DNA of 11,615 bases from Circinella umbellata (taxonomy: Eukaryota > Mucoromycota > Mucoromycetes > Mucorales > Lichtheimiaceae). The stretch is taken from positions 1-11,615 of the forward strand of contig JAIWNF010000197.1 in NCBI GenBank assembly GCA_025093555.1, read 5' to 3'. The translations under genes and the position numbers were made by a program. The first letter of the stretch is position 1. The number at the start of each line of letters is the position of its first letter. The notes below the pieces were generated by a model. It ran no database searches and was not told where the DNA came from. It saw only the letters and a program-made list of their open reading frames with translations. This document shows positions 1 through 8,637 of the stretch, one piece after another.

Positions 1-547
1 GGATTGTCCACGGATTACAGAATTGCAGTCTGAATCCATTTCATAAAAATCCAGATTGAATCCATGATCCGTAATGCAAAAGAATCAATTAGATGAAAAT
101 TTAGGCTATATAGTAGATGTTACAGTATTTTTTCATGAGAGAAGAAGGTATTTTACAAGATTGTGTATGATAGTCGTTTGAGGTCGTTTAAGAAAAGTTA
201 AACATTGGTAACAGAGGTGCATTATTTTTAAATGATTTTATTATTTTGGTTTGAAAAACATAATAAGAAATAAATAAGTTATAATAAAAAAAGAATTGTA
301 GTAATAAAAAGGGCAGATCTGAAGTGCCTAGGCCCAAAAATTAGTGAATCAATTTTCGAGATAGTCTCTGAAACAATGTCAAACAGCCTATCAAATTGTG
401 AGATAGTCTCTTTTGTACTACGCAAAAAAAGCGTGCTTTTCATACCCCTCCCTTTTTTGCATTGACAATATCAAAATAAAAGAGGCCAATAGGCACCTGT
501 CACTTTATTTCTTTTTCCTTTTTGTTTTATACTTTTTTTGAATAAAA
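1..547. other. AT-rich noncoding flank
   Basis: No convincing coding sequence is visible. Near the start, CAGTCTGAATCCAT (27-40) and CAGATTGAATCCAT (52-65) form an imperfect direct repeat (12 of 14). GGATTACAGA (12-21) can pair with TCTGAATCC (29-37) with one bulged base. The rest is AT-rich and probably holds the promoter and 5' end of the exonuclease gene that starts at 548. No terminal inverted repeat matching the downstream side of that gene was recognised here. Confidence 0.6.
358..410. repeat. Direct repeat of the palindrome-like motif GAGATAGTCTC
   Basis: The 11-mer GAGATAGTCTC occurs exactly at 358-368 and again at 400-410, 42 bp apart. Each copy is itself dyad-symmetric (GAGA-TAG-TCTC). 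The pair lies 140-190 bp upstream of the exonuclease gene start, so it could be a regulator or transposase binding site. That role is inference only. Confidence 0.55.
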
Positions 548-724
548 ATGAATACTGGAAGCCCATTTAAATTTAATACAAAGCAAAGAGGAAGAAAAAA
601 GGGTGGTGCTAATCCAAATGGTGGCAGACATAAAAAGCAAGTAGCAGGTCAAACATCTTTAAATTTTGGATCAGCTCTACCATCCATTGATCATCAAGAA
701 GCTAGCAATTCCGCTTCTAAAACG

Positions 725-797
725 GTTCGTCAAAATATTTAATAAAACATCGTGAAAAGTATTTTTTTAACAGTAGGACATGTATAATGTAATATAG
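725..797 (+). other. Proposed intron 1 of the exonuclease gene
   Basis: Donor GTTCGT follows the codon ACG, and the acceptor is AATATAG. Both sides are phase 0, and splicing joins two open Ser/Asn-rich segments. The donor is weak, so the exact site is uncertain. Confidence 0.5.
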
Positions 798-926
798 AGT
801 TCTCGTCAACAAAATATCCCTATAGTATCGAGCGATGATAATGTTCCTTCATCATCAAACAATAGTGATATATCTTTATCATTCGACAGTAACATAGATG
901 ATAGAGTGCCTAACTCTGGAAACAAT

Positions 927-1006
927 GTGAGTAGGCTTGTGTGGCTCTAACAAAATAAAAGCTTATAGTATATAAAATGCTAACCAACTTTATACTTTCA
1001 ATATAG
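927..1006 (+). other. Proposed intron 2 of the exonuclease gene
   Basis: Donor GTGAGT, branch-like GCTAACC near 979-985 and acceptor CAATATAG. Both sides are phase 0 and splicing enters the acidic linker in frame. All three splice signals are near consensus. Confidence 0.75.
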
Positions 1007-1159
1007 CCCGAGGCAACAGTTGATAATAACATTTGTACCATTGGTACTTTGTCACGAAACACGGAAGTGGAAGATATGCCTCAATGTGACGACGATGATG
1101 ATAGCAGCAGTGAAGCAGAAGATGATCTAACGGTAGAAGATGATAGTGCTAATTATGTG

Positions 1160-2000
1160 GAGGCTCCAATTCTCACCGAGTATTTTGAGAAGTTACAAAA
1201 CCGTATAGTTAAGGATGGCAAGCAAGGTCCACGAGAATATGATCAGAATCATAATACTTTTTGGATTAAACCACCTTCTCCATATTTTGCATTATACTCT
1301 GGGCCTGCTGATCCTAAAAAGTTATATCACCCTCGTGTTTTTCTTTGGTCACCTCATCGTTTAATTACTACAATGTTAAAGTGTCCCGATTGTAAACAAA
1401 AACTAAACAGTAAAGGATTTAATAGCGACCCACATGCTCGTCGAGTTGTAGACATTGATAAGTAATAATTCTAGTCTACGTTTTCGATTAATCGAAAACT
1501 AACATATATATCTTTCTTTAGTTGCTTCTACATCATGTCTTCAAGGTATCAATGCACCAATAAAAGTTGTAAGGCTAGTTTAAACACACATGACAGTCGA
1601 ATTATGGAACAGTTGCCATCGCATCTTCAAGCTGAATTTCCAGCATATTTAACTCATCGAAGTGCTGTGTCCAAACACCTTGGCGATCTACTGCGTATAG
1701 TTATGCAAAATGGTATGGGTGTCCATAGGTTACAACGAGCTTTATGAGAATTCCATACACTAAGACATGCCAGACTCCATTTACAATACCTAAACTCACT
1801 TGTGCATCGTCAAAAATACCCAACCTTTCATGATATCCCTCGTAGTAATAATCCAATTATATACAAACGTTTTTCAAGTTTCAAAGATCCAGAAGGATAT
1901 GCAGGTTATGTACCTTCAACTGGATACTTGCGACTAGTGTATACAGCACTTATCGACCAATTACAACCATTAATGGATAAAGAGTTGGCTATAATTGGTG
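1160..2000 (+). other. DUF6729-like Cys-containing domain (broken)
   Basis: This segment spans exons 3 and 4. It contains YHPRVFLWSPH, then CPDC (1382-1393), then after intron 3 CFYIMSSRYQC and a second Cys pair (C-x4-C), followed by FPAYLTHRSAVS and MDKEL. The two Cys pairs suggest a zinc-ribbon-like fold. The motif order matches my memory of DUF6729 (function unknown), which is often found beside a 3'-5' exonuclease in fungal and invertebrate proteins. TGA at 1745-1747 interrupts the domain where homologues probably have Arg (CGA). The +1 T at 2020-2022 shifts the frame just after it. Confidence 0.6.
1462..1521 (+). other. Proposed intron 3 of the exonuclease gene
   Basis: Donor GTAATA splits the codon AA|T (phase 2), branch-like AAACTAACA lies near 1497-1504, and the acceptor is CTTTCTTTAG. 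Splicing joins VVDID to NCFYIMSS, which is a smooth continuation of the Cys-containing domain. Confidence 0.8.
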
Positions 2001-2459
2001 TGATTATTAAAGGTGACCATTTCCTTTAAAGTACCAAAGCATATAGCAAAACTTGGAGGATCATCCGCGTTCACTGCATTATATACTCTTTGTAACGAGT
2101 ATGAAAAAATACGTCTCCAACTTTTAGTTCCAACAAAATCAACCACTCATCTTAAAGCACCGTTGAAGGAAATGATGCATTCGTATCGTTTGTATAACCA
2201 TCAGCAACCAGATCTATCTTTTACAGACAATGTAAAGGGTGATCGTCGTCTGCTTGAACGGTCTTTACCATCTCTCAAACGTACACTTCATACCAATAAT
2301 ACCCATACTCATAATATCCAACAATCAACAAACGAAGATCATCAAAACCATCCAGTACCGCTTTTACAATTGCCCAGTAGTGTCTCAGTCAATCTTGTTC
2401 AAACCAACGAGCAAGTTGATCAAGCCGTTCAAGCTATCTGAAACAAATCCGACGGTATA

Positions 2460-2945
2460 AGTGATTCTCTTGTGGTTGGTTTTGACTGTGAATGGAACTA
2501 CAATCCAATAACCAATGCTACTGGAAAGGTTTCTTTAATACAAGTTGCATGTGCAGATTCAGTTTGGTTATTTCGTATCAAATCATCTGAAGGTGTTCCA
2601 CGTGCTCTGGCGTTATTAATTAGTGATTCGAGTATAGTGAAAGCTGGTCGAAATGTAAAAGATGATTTAAAAAAGCTTAACCGTGATTTTGGCATAGCTT
2701 GGAAAGGTGCTTTGGAGCTTGGTGTGTTTTGCTGACGTCGAGGTGCTATTGAGCATGGTACTTTGGGTCTATCAGATATATCTACACTTGTGCTTGGTGG
2801 TAAATTATCTAAAGATTCGAATTTGTGTTTAAGTGATTGGGAATCCGGCGCATTAGAAGAGAATTAGGTGATGTATGCTGCCCTTGATGCTTGGGCATCA
2901 TTCAAAATATTTGAATCGGTCAAGGATCTCAACGTTTTTGGAAAG
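2460..2945 (+). other. DEDDy 3'-5' exonuclease domain (Werner/DnaQ-like), interrupted
   Basis: Three exonuclease motifs appear in order in one frame. Motif I is VVGFDCEW, with Asp at 2484-2486 and Glu at 2490-2492. Motif II is NVKDDLKKL, with Asp at 2664-2666. Motif III is YAALDAW, with Tyr at 2874-2876 and Asp at 2886-2888. This is the DEDDy signature of RNase D/WRN-type enzymes, which use two metal ions to remove nucleotides from 3' ends. All catalytic residues survive. TGA 2733-2735 (probably from CGA) and TAG 2865-2867 (probably from CAG) interrupt the domain, and another TGA at 2439-2441 lies just upstream. Confidence 0.88.
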
Positions 2946-3399
2946 ATCCTTCCAGATTATATACCCGCTGGTCTCCATTGCTCTTTGCAATATCTTGGAA
3001 GTCCTGTGGCATTTGGTCATATTGTTGAACAAGTGACTCAAGATGGCCAAACCGATTCGATAGAGATTCCATTTACTGTCACAAGAGTTGGGATCCCTGG
3101 TGCATTGGTGATGACAAAAGAAGGTGAAGCTAAAACTTTGTCAGAATTTGGGCGCCCTCCTTTTGTTATTCCAGTCCCGATTTCTCTACTTGGTACCAAA
3201 AACCCCGATCAGTGTATACTATCACCTTCCTTAATACCAAATGAAAATGATACCTCTATAGTTCCTCAACGTAATCCTGATGAATATAGAGAAAGAAACG
3301 ATGATTATACCGAAACTGCATCAATGGATACATCTTCTTCTTCATCTGACAATGATTCCAATGATATACCAGTTGCGCATGAATTAATTTCTACAGCAG

Positions 3400-4286
3400 G
3401 ATCACAATATCTTCCAACTTTGACATCAGAACAGCAATATACCCAGTCCCATAATCTAAGAATTTTGAAAGATATTTTCCATCTCATGAATATGATCAAA
3501 GTTCCAAAAAAGCACCTTTTGGCTAAGGAATTCAAACGTCGCTTCAGAGATGCTTTATTTGTTGCTAATAGTGAAGACTGTAACCGAATAGAAAAACATT
3601 TACGAACAATTGGCCATTCATGGAATTATATGCTGACTAAAAATCCTGCTTGGGTATTGCGCCGATGTAGAAGAACAGTTCCTCAACCTGAAGATCTATA
3701 CCCTGCCGTTCAAAATCTTTTTGCTGAATATGGTAAATTAGAACGTAATACTACTAAAAGACCTCTTTTCGACCATGAAACATGGAAGAAAGCCTGTAAT
3801 GTTCTGAAGGCTATACGTATGGGAGAAGTATCAGACCCACCAGAAATACCATTATATTTTGAAATGGGAGTAGATAAAAACAATCTTCCAATGTATCGAT
3901 GTAGTAGAGGTACTAATTCTCTTGAAGGAGGTGTGCATCAAAACATAATCCGAAAGTTTGGCTCGTTCAGTGCTGGTCCACATATGACCAACTGTATGTT
4001 AGCGGATTACCGATTACGGCACAATATCGATGTACTGTATGTATTTGTACAAAAGCCAACCTAAATACTAGAATTAGAATTATTTATTAATTTTTTGTCC
4101 TGATATTCTTTTTTTTAAACTGTAGGTTGGATCAAAAATAGACATGGTAGAAAACATTTAGGTCATTATGATCTGTGGTTAACACAAACTATCTCAAACT
4201 TAGAAGAGTCATTGCCATTGGATGATAAATCTAAAAAAAGATACGATCCATTAGCATCTCTCATAGTCAAGAATGCTTTGAAATTA
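3400..4286 (+). other. C-terminal domain of the exonuclease protein with RGTNSLEGG motif
   Basis: After a Ser/Asp-rich linker (about 3310-3375) the frame encodes a helical, basic region (KDIFHLMNMIKVPKKH, then EFKRRFRDALF). It continues through YFEMGVDKNNLPMYRCSRGT, NSLEGGVHQN and MLADYRLRHNID. Intron 4 interrupts it. The next exon continues RHGRKHLGHYD. The GT-x2-LEGG-x-HQ and RHN motifs look like a conserved catalytic or structural core. I do not recognise the fold and assign no function. The stop at 4287-4289 ends the uninterrupted segment. Confidence 0.6.
4032..4125 (+). other. Proposed intron 4 of the exonuclease gene
   Basis: Donor GTACTG follows the Asp codon at 4029-4031, and the acceptor is AAACTGTAG. 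This phase-0 join gives NID-VGSK. The next frame needs one extra A in the run 4134-4138 to continue as NRHGRKHLGHYD. An alternative donor, GTATGT at 4037, gives a stop soon after, so the donor choice is moderately uncertain. Confidence 0.55.
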
Positions 4287-4700
4287 TGAAAATCTGATGA
4301 GACATTTGGTATCATACCTTTTCCTTGGGAGATTGCTAGTAATATAAACATCGATACTGTTAGCACGGAGAACAATAATAATCATGGTTTAGATCCATTA
4401 TTACCAATCAGATTAAGTACACGCTTAGTGTTGCCAATTGGAGCTATAAGTAACCAAAAAGGAAAAATGTACAAGTATATTGCCTTAAGGTTGAAAACCA
4501 GACATGCTGTAACTCCTATTCATACCCGCCAGGAATTTGTTTTATTTTCAAATATAATGCCCAGAAACACAGATATACCAATTGATTAGAAGCAAAAAGC
4601 CCAACAATGGAATAGTAACCATGCTAATGGTAATGATATATTCTATAAAACACCTGAAATTCTCAAATCACACCACAAATCTTGGTTTTCTAGTCAAGTA

Positions 4701-5276
4701 ATGGACCATACAATTACCAGAAATAGCACCGAATTGATAACCATGAGGGAACAGTTGCAATCTCCTAGTCGAAGCAATAATATAAGTTTACTGCCGCCTC
4801 CAAATATACTAACTGATGCAACAATTACATTATCGAATACCAACTCCTTTGTGCTTCCACCTCCTATATTATCCAATGGCGTATCAAATTCTTCTTTATC
4901 AATAACTCCAGCTCAACGGCCCCATTCAACATCTACACACCAACAACAGCACGAGCCTTTCGTTCCGCAGTGTATACAGCTGTACATTCTACAAGATATA
5001 TGATACTATCTGCCACCAACTTTCAGGCCACTTCAACCACCCCCCTCATTTACACTGCCGATACCACCATCAGTGCCTCCAACACCGCTAATACTCCCAC
5101 AACATTCGCATATATCTTTATCACCTAATGTACTCACACATCGCTCATCATCAACTGTAGTCCCTATTTCGACATGGGAATCACCATGAAAACGTACACG
5201 TACTTGTAGATGTGGCATTGCAAACTGTAAAGGGCGCGCACAATCAAAGCTATACCAAAATCGCAATCCTTCATAA
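4701..5276 (+). other. Pro-rich linker and Cys-rich C-terminal tail of the exonuclease protein
   Basis: The frame holds a Ser/Asn/Pro-rich, low-complexity stretch with poly-Gln-like and PPP runs (about 4760-5130). It ends with RTRTCRCGIANCKGRA and the final TAA at 5274-5276. The C-x-C-x5-C cluster beside Arg/Lys residues suggests a small zinc knuckle or DNA-binding tail. TGA at 5001-5003 and at 5187-5189 interrupt it; the latter precedes KRTRTC and fits an original CGA. The minus-strand reading frame over 5033-5332 is a shadow of this segment. Confidence 0.6.
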
Positions 5277-5641
5277 CCCTCAAAAAAAATACTTTTATAT
5301 TTTTTATAATCAAACATATATACCAATAACATTCTATGCTTCTATTCTTTCAAAAATAATCTATTCAATTTTCCTTTTATATCATTACATCACCATATAA
5401 TTACTCTTTCTTTTGTACTTGATAAAAAAGCTTTGATTTGCTTAGCTCAAATATAATAAATTAAACTCACAGTAGTAATATCAATTACGTAAATATTTCT
5501 TTATTTTTCCATACATAATGACATGCTTAGCTACTGTGTGTATATCATGGAATTTTTAAAAGTTAAATATCAATGTTCGTTACTACACATCAATAATTTT
5601 TTACAAGGGTATCCTAAGTTATAGATATTCTGGTCATCCTC
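5277..5641. other. AT-rich noncoding spacer
   Basis: No coding sequence is supported. AATAAA at 5455-5460 could serve as the polyadenylation signal of the upstream gene, 179 nt after its stop, but this is a weak inference in such AT-rich sequence. No terminal repeat that would close the exonuclease-bearing element was recognised. Confidence 0.5.
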
Positions 5642-5760
5642 CTTTTGATATAGTTGAAACCCATTATTCTGACGAACCCCATATATAAAGTAAAAGGTTT
5701 TAATGACGCTTGATATTTTCGCCACAATACTTTTGATTTAGCTAAAACCCATTATTCTAA
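5642..5760. repeat. Two copies of a direct repeat with 88-bp period
   Basis: Copy 1 at 5642-5672 and copy 2 at 5730-5760 match at 27 of 31 positions (core AAACCCATTATTCT). Similarity also extends about 20 bp upstream from a shared GATATT (22 of 30 across the 30 nt ending in TAG). Copy 2 is cut by the Harbinger insertion and resumes at 8638 with CGAACACCAT, matching CGAACCCCAT after copy 1 (5673-5682). The origin of the repeat is unknown; it may be subterminal repeats of an older element. Confidence 0.8.
5758..5760. repeat. Left TAA target-site duplication of the Harbinger element
   Basis: TAA directly precedes GACCAGCC at the left end and is repeated directly after GGCTGGTC at the right end (8635-8637). 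A 3-bp TWA duplication is the hallmark of PIF/Harbinger integration. Confidence 0.88.
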
Positions 5761-5870
5761 GACCAGCCACAGCGGTGCTGTTACAAAATTGTTATGTTAC
5801 ATGTAATTAACAGCCCGCATAACAGCGTCATCTAACTTAACAGCTACTACCGCGCAGCGGTGCTGTTACG
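5761..5870 (+). repeat. Left terminal inverted repeat of the Harbinger element
   Basis: This 110-bp arm begins GACCAGCCACAGCGGTGCTG and aligns to the reverse complement of 8546-8634. An extra 18-bp block (about 5827-5844) is present only here. The sequence around CAGCGGTGCTGTTAC occurs twice, at the outer end (5770) and again near 5856, giving a subterminal direct repeat. TAACAGC or its complement occurs five times (5777, 5808, 5820, 5838, 5862), which suggests repeated binding sites for the element's proteins. Confidence 0.88.
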
Positions 5871-5947
5871 AAATTGTTAGCACCAAAAATTTTAATAATT
5901 TGCTTCTCTTCATAAAATTATTGATTCTGTTCATTAATACGACAACG

Positions 5948-7434
5948 ATGTTTAAATTCTTCAAAAACCGTAAACAAAAACGTGATCTCGATGAGCAAAT
6001 GGAGCGAAATAGCATCGAAGCACGACGAATTGCTGCACGTATCTTACAACATTCCTGAGAAAGAAATCTCATCACGAATTCTACCATCGAAAAAACTGAA
6101 AAAGAAAGTTATCAAACGTACTCGTGCCCTTTTTAAAAAAATAATTATGAAAGATTATTTTGTACCTGTTCCTAGATATGATGCATCATATTTTCGTCGT
6201 CGTTTTTGTATGCGACGTGAATTGTTTTTGCGTATCATTCAAGAACTTGAAAGAAAGTATGAATACTTTCAAGAAAGACCTGATGCTGTGGGAAAGCCTG
6301 GGATACATCCATATGTCGAAGGTACCGCAGCCATGCATATGATTGCATATGGTGGCCCTGCCGATGCTGTTGACAAATACTTAAAGATCAGTGAGACAAC
6401 AGCGCGGAACTCTCTAAATGAATTCTGCAAAGGGGTTATTGAGTGCTTTGGAAAAGAATATCTTCGTGCCCCTAATGAGCAAGACCTCAAGCGTTTGTTG
6501 GCCCTTGGTGAAGCACGTGGGTCTCCAGGCATGCTTGGATCCTTGGATTGCATGCATTGGCAGTGGAAAAACTGTCTGACTGGTTGGGCCGGTATGTACA
6601 CTTCTGGTAAAGAAGGTACATCCACTGTCATCCTTGAAGCTGTCGCTTCACATGAATTATGGATATGGCATTCGTTCTTTGGTGTTCCTGGTTCATGTAA
6701 TGACATCAACGTCTTACATAAATCCCCTTTGTTTGACGAGGTTATTAATGGTAATGCACCGTCTGTCACATATACTGTCAATAATAACCAGTATGATAAG
6801 GGATATTATTTGGCAGATGGGATCTACCCAAACTGGGCAACATTAATCAAGACCATTAGACATCCAGTGAGCAGAATTCACAAGGTATATCATCACTTTA
6901 TTAATTATAAAACCCTACTTTAATTACCCTACTAGTTTTCATTATTGCCTTGATAAAAAATTATTTATGCTAAAGAAAAAAAAGTGAAGCACTGCATACA
7001 GTATGTTTTTGGTAAATGAAACTCATCACGTTCTTAATCTATTAGGTATTGCTAAACGCCAAGAATCAGTCTGCAAGGATATTGAGCGTGCTTTTGGTGT
7101 TCTTTAAGAGCGTTTTGCGATCATACGTGAGCCTGGACGTCCATGGCATATATCCACGCTTTCGAATATCATTAAAGCATATATCATCATGCACAATATG
7201 ATCGTTGAGGATGAACGTGAGGGGTATAGCAAGCAGATTCCACTGGATTATGACAGCTGCTCGTTTACTGTTTCACCATCCATCCAGCATGGTGGTCAAA
7301 TGGATGAAATGATGCGTCGTCAACGTCAAAAGTCTATCCTTGATAAAGATGCCCATAATAGACTAACGAAAGATCTCATTGAAAATATCTGGCGACTCTA
7401 TGCATATGGCGATGATGATGATGATAATGAATAA
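5948..7434 (+). pseudogene. PIF/Harbinger DDE transposase (plant-transposon-protein family), broken
   Basis: This is the endonuclease that cuts and joins the element at TWA targets. The longest frame runs from 5982 to 6923 and continues in 7003-7434 after an intron. Motifs: LFRRRF-like YFRRRFCMRREL, then MLGSLDCMHWQWKN (catalytic Asp 6546-6548), FFGVPGSCNDINVL, YYLADGIYPNW (Asp 6816-6818), CKDIERAFGVL (Glu 7084-7086) and IIMHNMIVEDER. The DDE triad is intact. TAA at 7105-7107 stops the frame right after GVL, where relatives have Gln. A better N-terminus probably starts at ATG 5948 (charged, EARRIAARILQHS), with a frameshift near 6055 linking it to the main frame. The simple GT-AG join is also 1 nt out of phase. 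The product family is certain; the exact start is not. Confidence 0.9.
6885..7045 (+). other. Probable intron of the Harbinger transposase
   Basis: Donor GTATAT follows RIHK and the acceptor is CTATTAG before GTATTGCTAAACGCC. It separates TLIKTIRHP from AKRQESVCKDIERAFG, which are adjacent in relatives. With these sites the downstream frame is off by one base, so either a 1-nt indel lies near the junction or a different acceptor was used. Acceptor CATACAG at 7001 was also tested and is out of phase as well. Confidence 0.5.
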
Positions 7435-7471
7435 CTACTTACTTGCTATATAATATTGACAAGTAAATTTA

Positions 7472-8472
7472 TTACTGTTTTTCTTCCCCTTCCCCTTCTT
7501 CTTCTTCTTCCTCCCCATCCCCCTCTTCTTCTTCGTCTTCGCCCTCTACATTCACCATTTCATTTTGCTTCTTTTTCAGTGACTCCATTTCCTCCTTTAA
7601 TTCATCCAGAATACGCTTTTGCATGATCTGATAGTATTCTTGTTGGTGATCACTGAGACCATGCAAATCAACCTTCATGATCTTGTGCTGCGCCATAAGC
7701 ATTTCGCTTTTTGCACTCATTAAAACGGCTTTGGCGCGATCACGGTCGATCTCTTGCTGGATTCTTATCGTTTCCAAAGCCTATGCATCAGCTAGTTCTT
7801 TGTTGTTACCTCGGCGCTTTTCTTTGTTGTCTATGGCTTTGTGTTTGCCAATAGGCCTTTTCATGGTTTCATCCATAGCCTCGGCCTCGTTGTTTGGCTT
7901 AGGAGCCTGTGGCTTCCATTTGGGCTCTTTTTTCAGTATGTCCCACACATGGTTCAATCCGAAATTTTTGCCACTATTGGCGGGACGGAAGTCAACATAC
8001 TTTTCGCAGGCCCGTTCATACTATATGTCATTATTAGTTGTCTGCTAACTTTAGTTGCTGAAGTTTTTACATAGATGCAAAATTAGCTCACCATATCATT
8101 GTCGTTTTCACCACTATGTGACAGGGCCATCACTTTCGCATAATTCGCAAAGAAATATTGACACTTCAATGAAATAGAATTGAATCTTGATTTCAATGAA
8201 GTGGTATCCCGGGATTGCGGATCTTCAGTTTTCGTAATAAACGTGGATCTAATTAAAGACCACATGGTCTCATCACTCATGTCGTCTCCTACTTCTGGCC
8301 GGGTGGTGACGCCAAGATAAGCTTCAACAAGCCCAATGTCTTCGGCTTTGGTAAAATCTTTACCTTTCTTCTTGCGTTGGATGTTGGTACCAGAAACAAT
8401 GGTAGGAGTAGTAGTTGGAGTAGTAGGCATGTTTTTTTCGATGATGATGGTAGTATAGAGTGAGAGTTTCAT
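7472..8472 (-). pseudogene. Harbinger accessory Myb/NAM-like DNA-binding protein, broken
   Basis: Harbinger elements encode a second protein that binds the element ends and helps the transposase enter the nucleus. Here exon 1 is 8472-8092 and exon 2 is 8020-7472, joined in phase 0. Exon 1 has a Thr/Pro-rich start, a basic patch (IQRKKKGKDFTKAED), and a Trp/Phe-containing helix region (DDMSDETMWSLI, then LKSRFNSISLKCQYF) typical of Myb/trihelix-like folds. Exon 2 has YVDFRPANSGKNFGLNHVWD and EPKWKPQ, like NAM-associated proteins, then a basic stretch, a coiled-coil-like region and an acidic Glu-rich tail. TAG at 7783-7781 interrupts after ELADA, where Gln (CAG) is likely. Met at 8430 is an alternative start. 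Confidence 0.85.
8021..8091 (-). other. Intron of the Myb/NAM-like gene
   Basis: On the minus strand the donor is GTGAGC (after NDNDM) and the acceptor is ACATATAG, giving 71 nt, phase 0, with a CTAAT-type branch near the acceptor. Splicing joins NDNDM to YERACEKYVDF. Confidence 0.82.
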
Positions 8473-8545
8473 TTTGAATTCAAACAGCTGTGAAATTTCA
8501 CAGCTTTCAAGGAAAAAGTTAATTGGTTGTTAAATTTAATAGCTT

Positions 8546-8634
8546 GGTAACAGCACTGCTGCGTGGGGGTAGCTGTTATGTGAGCTGTTAAATTTAACAT
8601 AACAGCGGGTGTAACAGCACTGCTGCGGCTGGTC
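8546..8634 (-). repeat. Right terminal inverted repeat of the Harbinger element
   Basis: This 89-bp arm's reverse complement starts GACCAGCCGCAGCAGTGCTG and parallels the left arm, lacking the left arm's 18-bp block. TAACAGC or its complement occurs five times (8548, 8572, 8584, 8600, 8612). An inner copy of the terminal motif lies at 8546-8562. Confidence 0.88.
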
Positions 8635-8637
8635 TAA
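8635..8637. repeat. Right TAA target-site duplication of the Harbinger element
   Basis: TAA follows GGCTGGTC directly and matches 5758-5760. Confidence 0.88.

Larger units (their letters stand above)
548..5276 (+). pseudogene. Decayed multi-exon gene: DUF6729-like region plus DEDDy 3'-5' exonuclease
   Basis: Proposed exons are 548-724, 798-926, 1007-1461, 1522-4031 and 4126-5276, giving 4,422 nt (about 1,474 codons). ATG 548 is the first Met after an upstream in-frame TGA (539-541). In order the product has a basic N-terminus, an acidic Ser/Asp-rich linker, a CxxC-containing domain resembling Pfam DUF6729 (from memory), a Werner-type DEDDy exonuclease, a Ser/Asp-rich linker, a C-terminal domain with an RGTNSLEGG motif, a Pro-rich stretch and a Cys-rich tail. 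In-frame stops lie at 1745, 2439, 2733, 2865, 4287, 4587, 5001 and 5187. There is a +1 T in the run at 2020-2022 and a probable -1 A at 4134-4138; together they restore the overall frame. Otherwise the reading frame is continuous, so this is a once-functional protein. Its large size, its decay and its position among transposons suggest that a mobile element carries it. It is not a known transposase that I can name. Confidence 0.8.
5761..8634. mobile_element. Complete PIF/Harbinger DNA transposon (2,874 bp), gene-inactivated
   Basis: The element has terminal inverted repeats (outer 25 bp match at 23 of 25), a TAA duplication on both sides, and the two-gene set of the superfamily. A DDE transposase (+) and a Myb/NAM-like DNA-binding protein (-) are arranged tail to tail with 37 bp between their stops. 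Copy 1 of the flanking repeat supports the empty site. Both genes carry an internal stop, so this copy cannot make either full protein. The ends look intact, so it might still be moved in trans by a functional relative (inference). Confidence 0.93.

Noticed and set aside
548..742. Stand-alone small basic protein
   Set aside because: Splicing at 725-797 joins it in frame to the following exons of the exonuclease gene, so it is better explained as exon 1.
6269..6781. 170-residue minus-strand frame
   Set aside because: It lies entirely opposite the Harbinger transposase, whose motifs are unmistakable; it is an antisense shadow.
7677..8074. Plus-strand frames of 123 and 77 residues
   Set aside because: They are antisense to the second exon and intron of the Myb/NAM-like gene.
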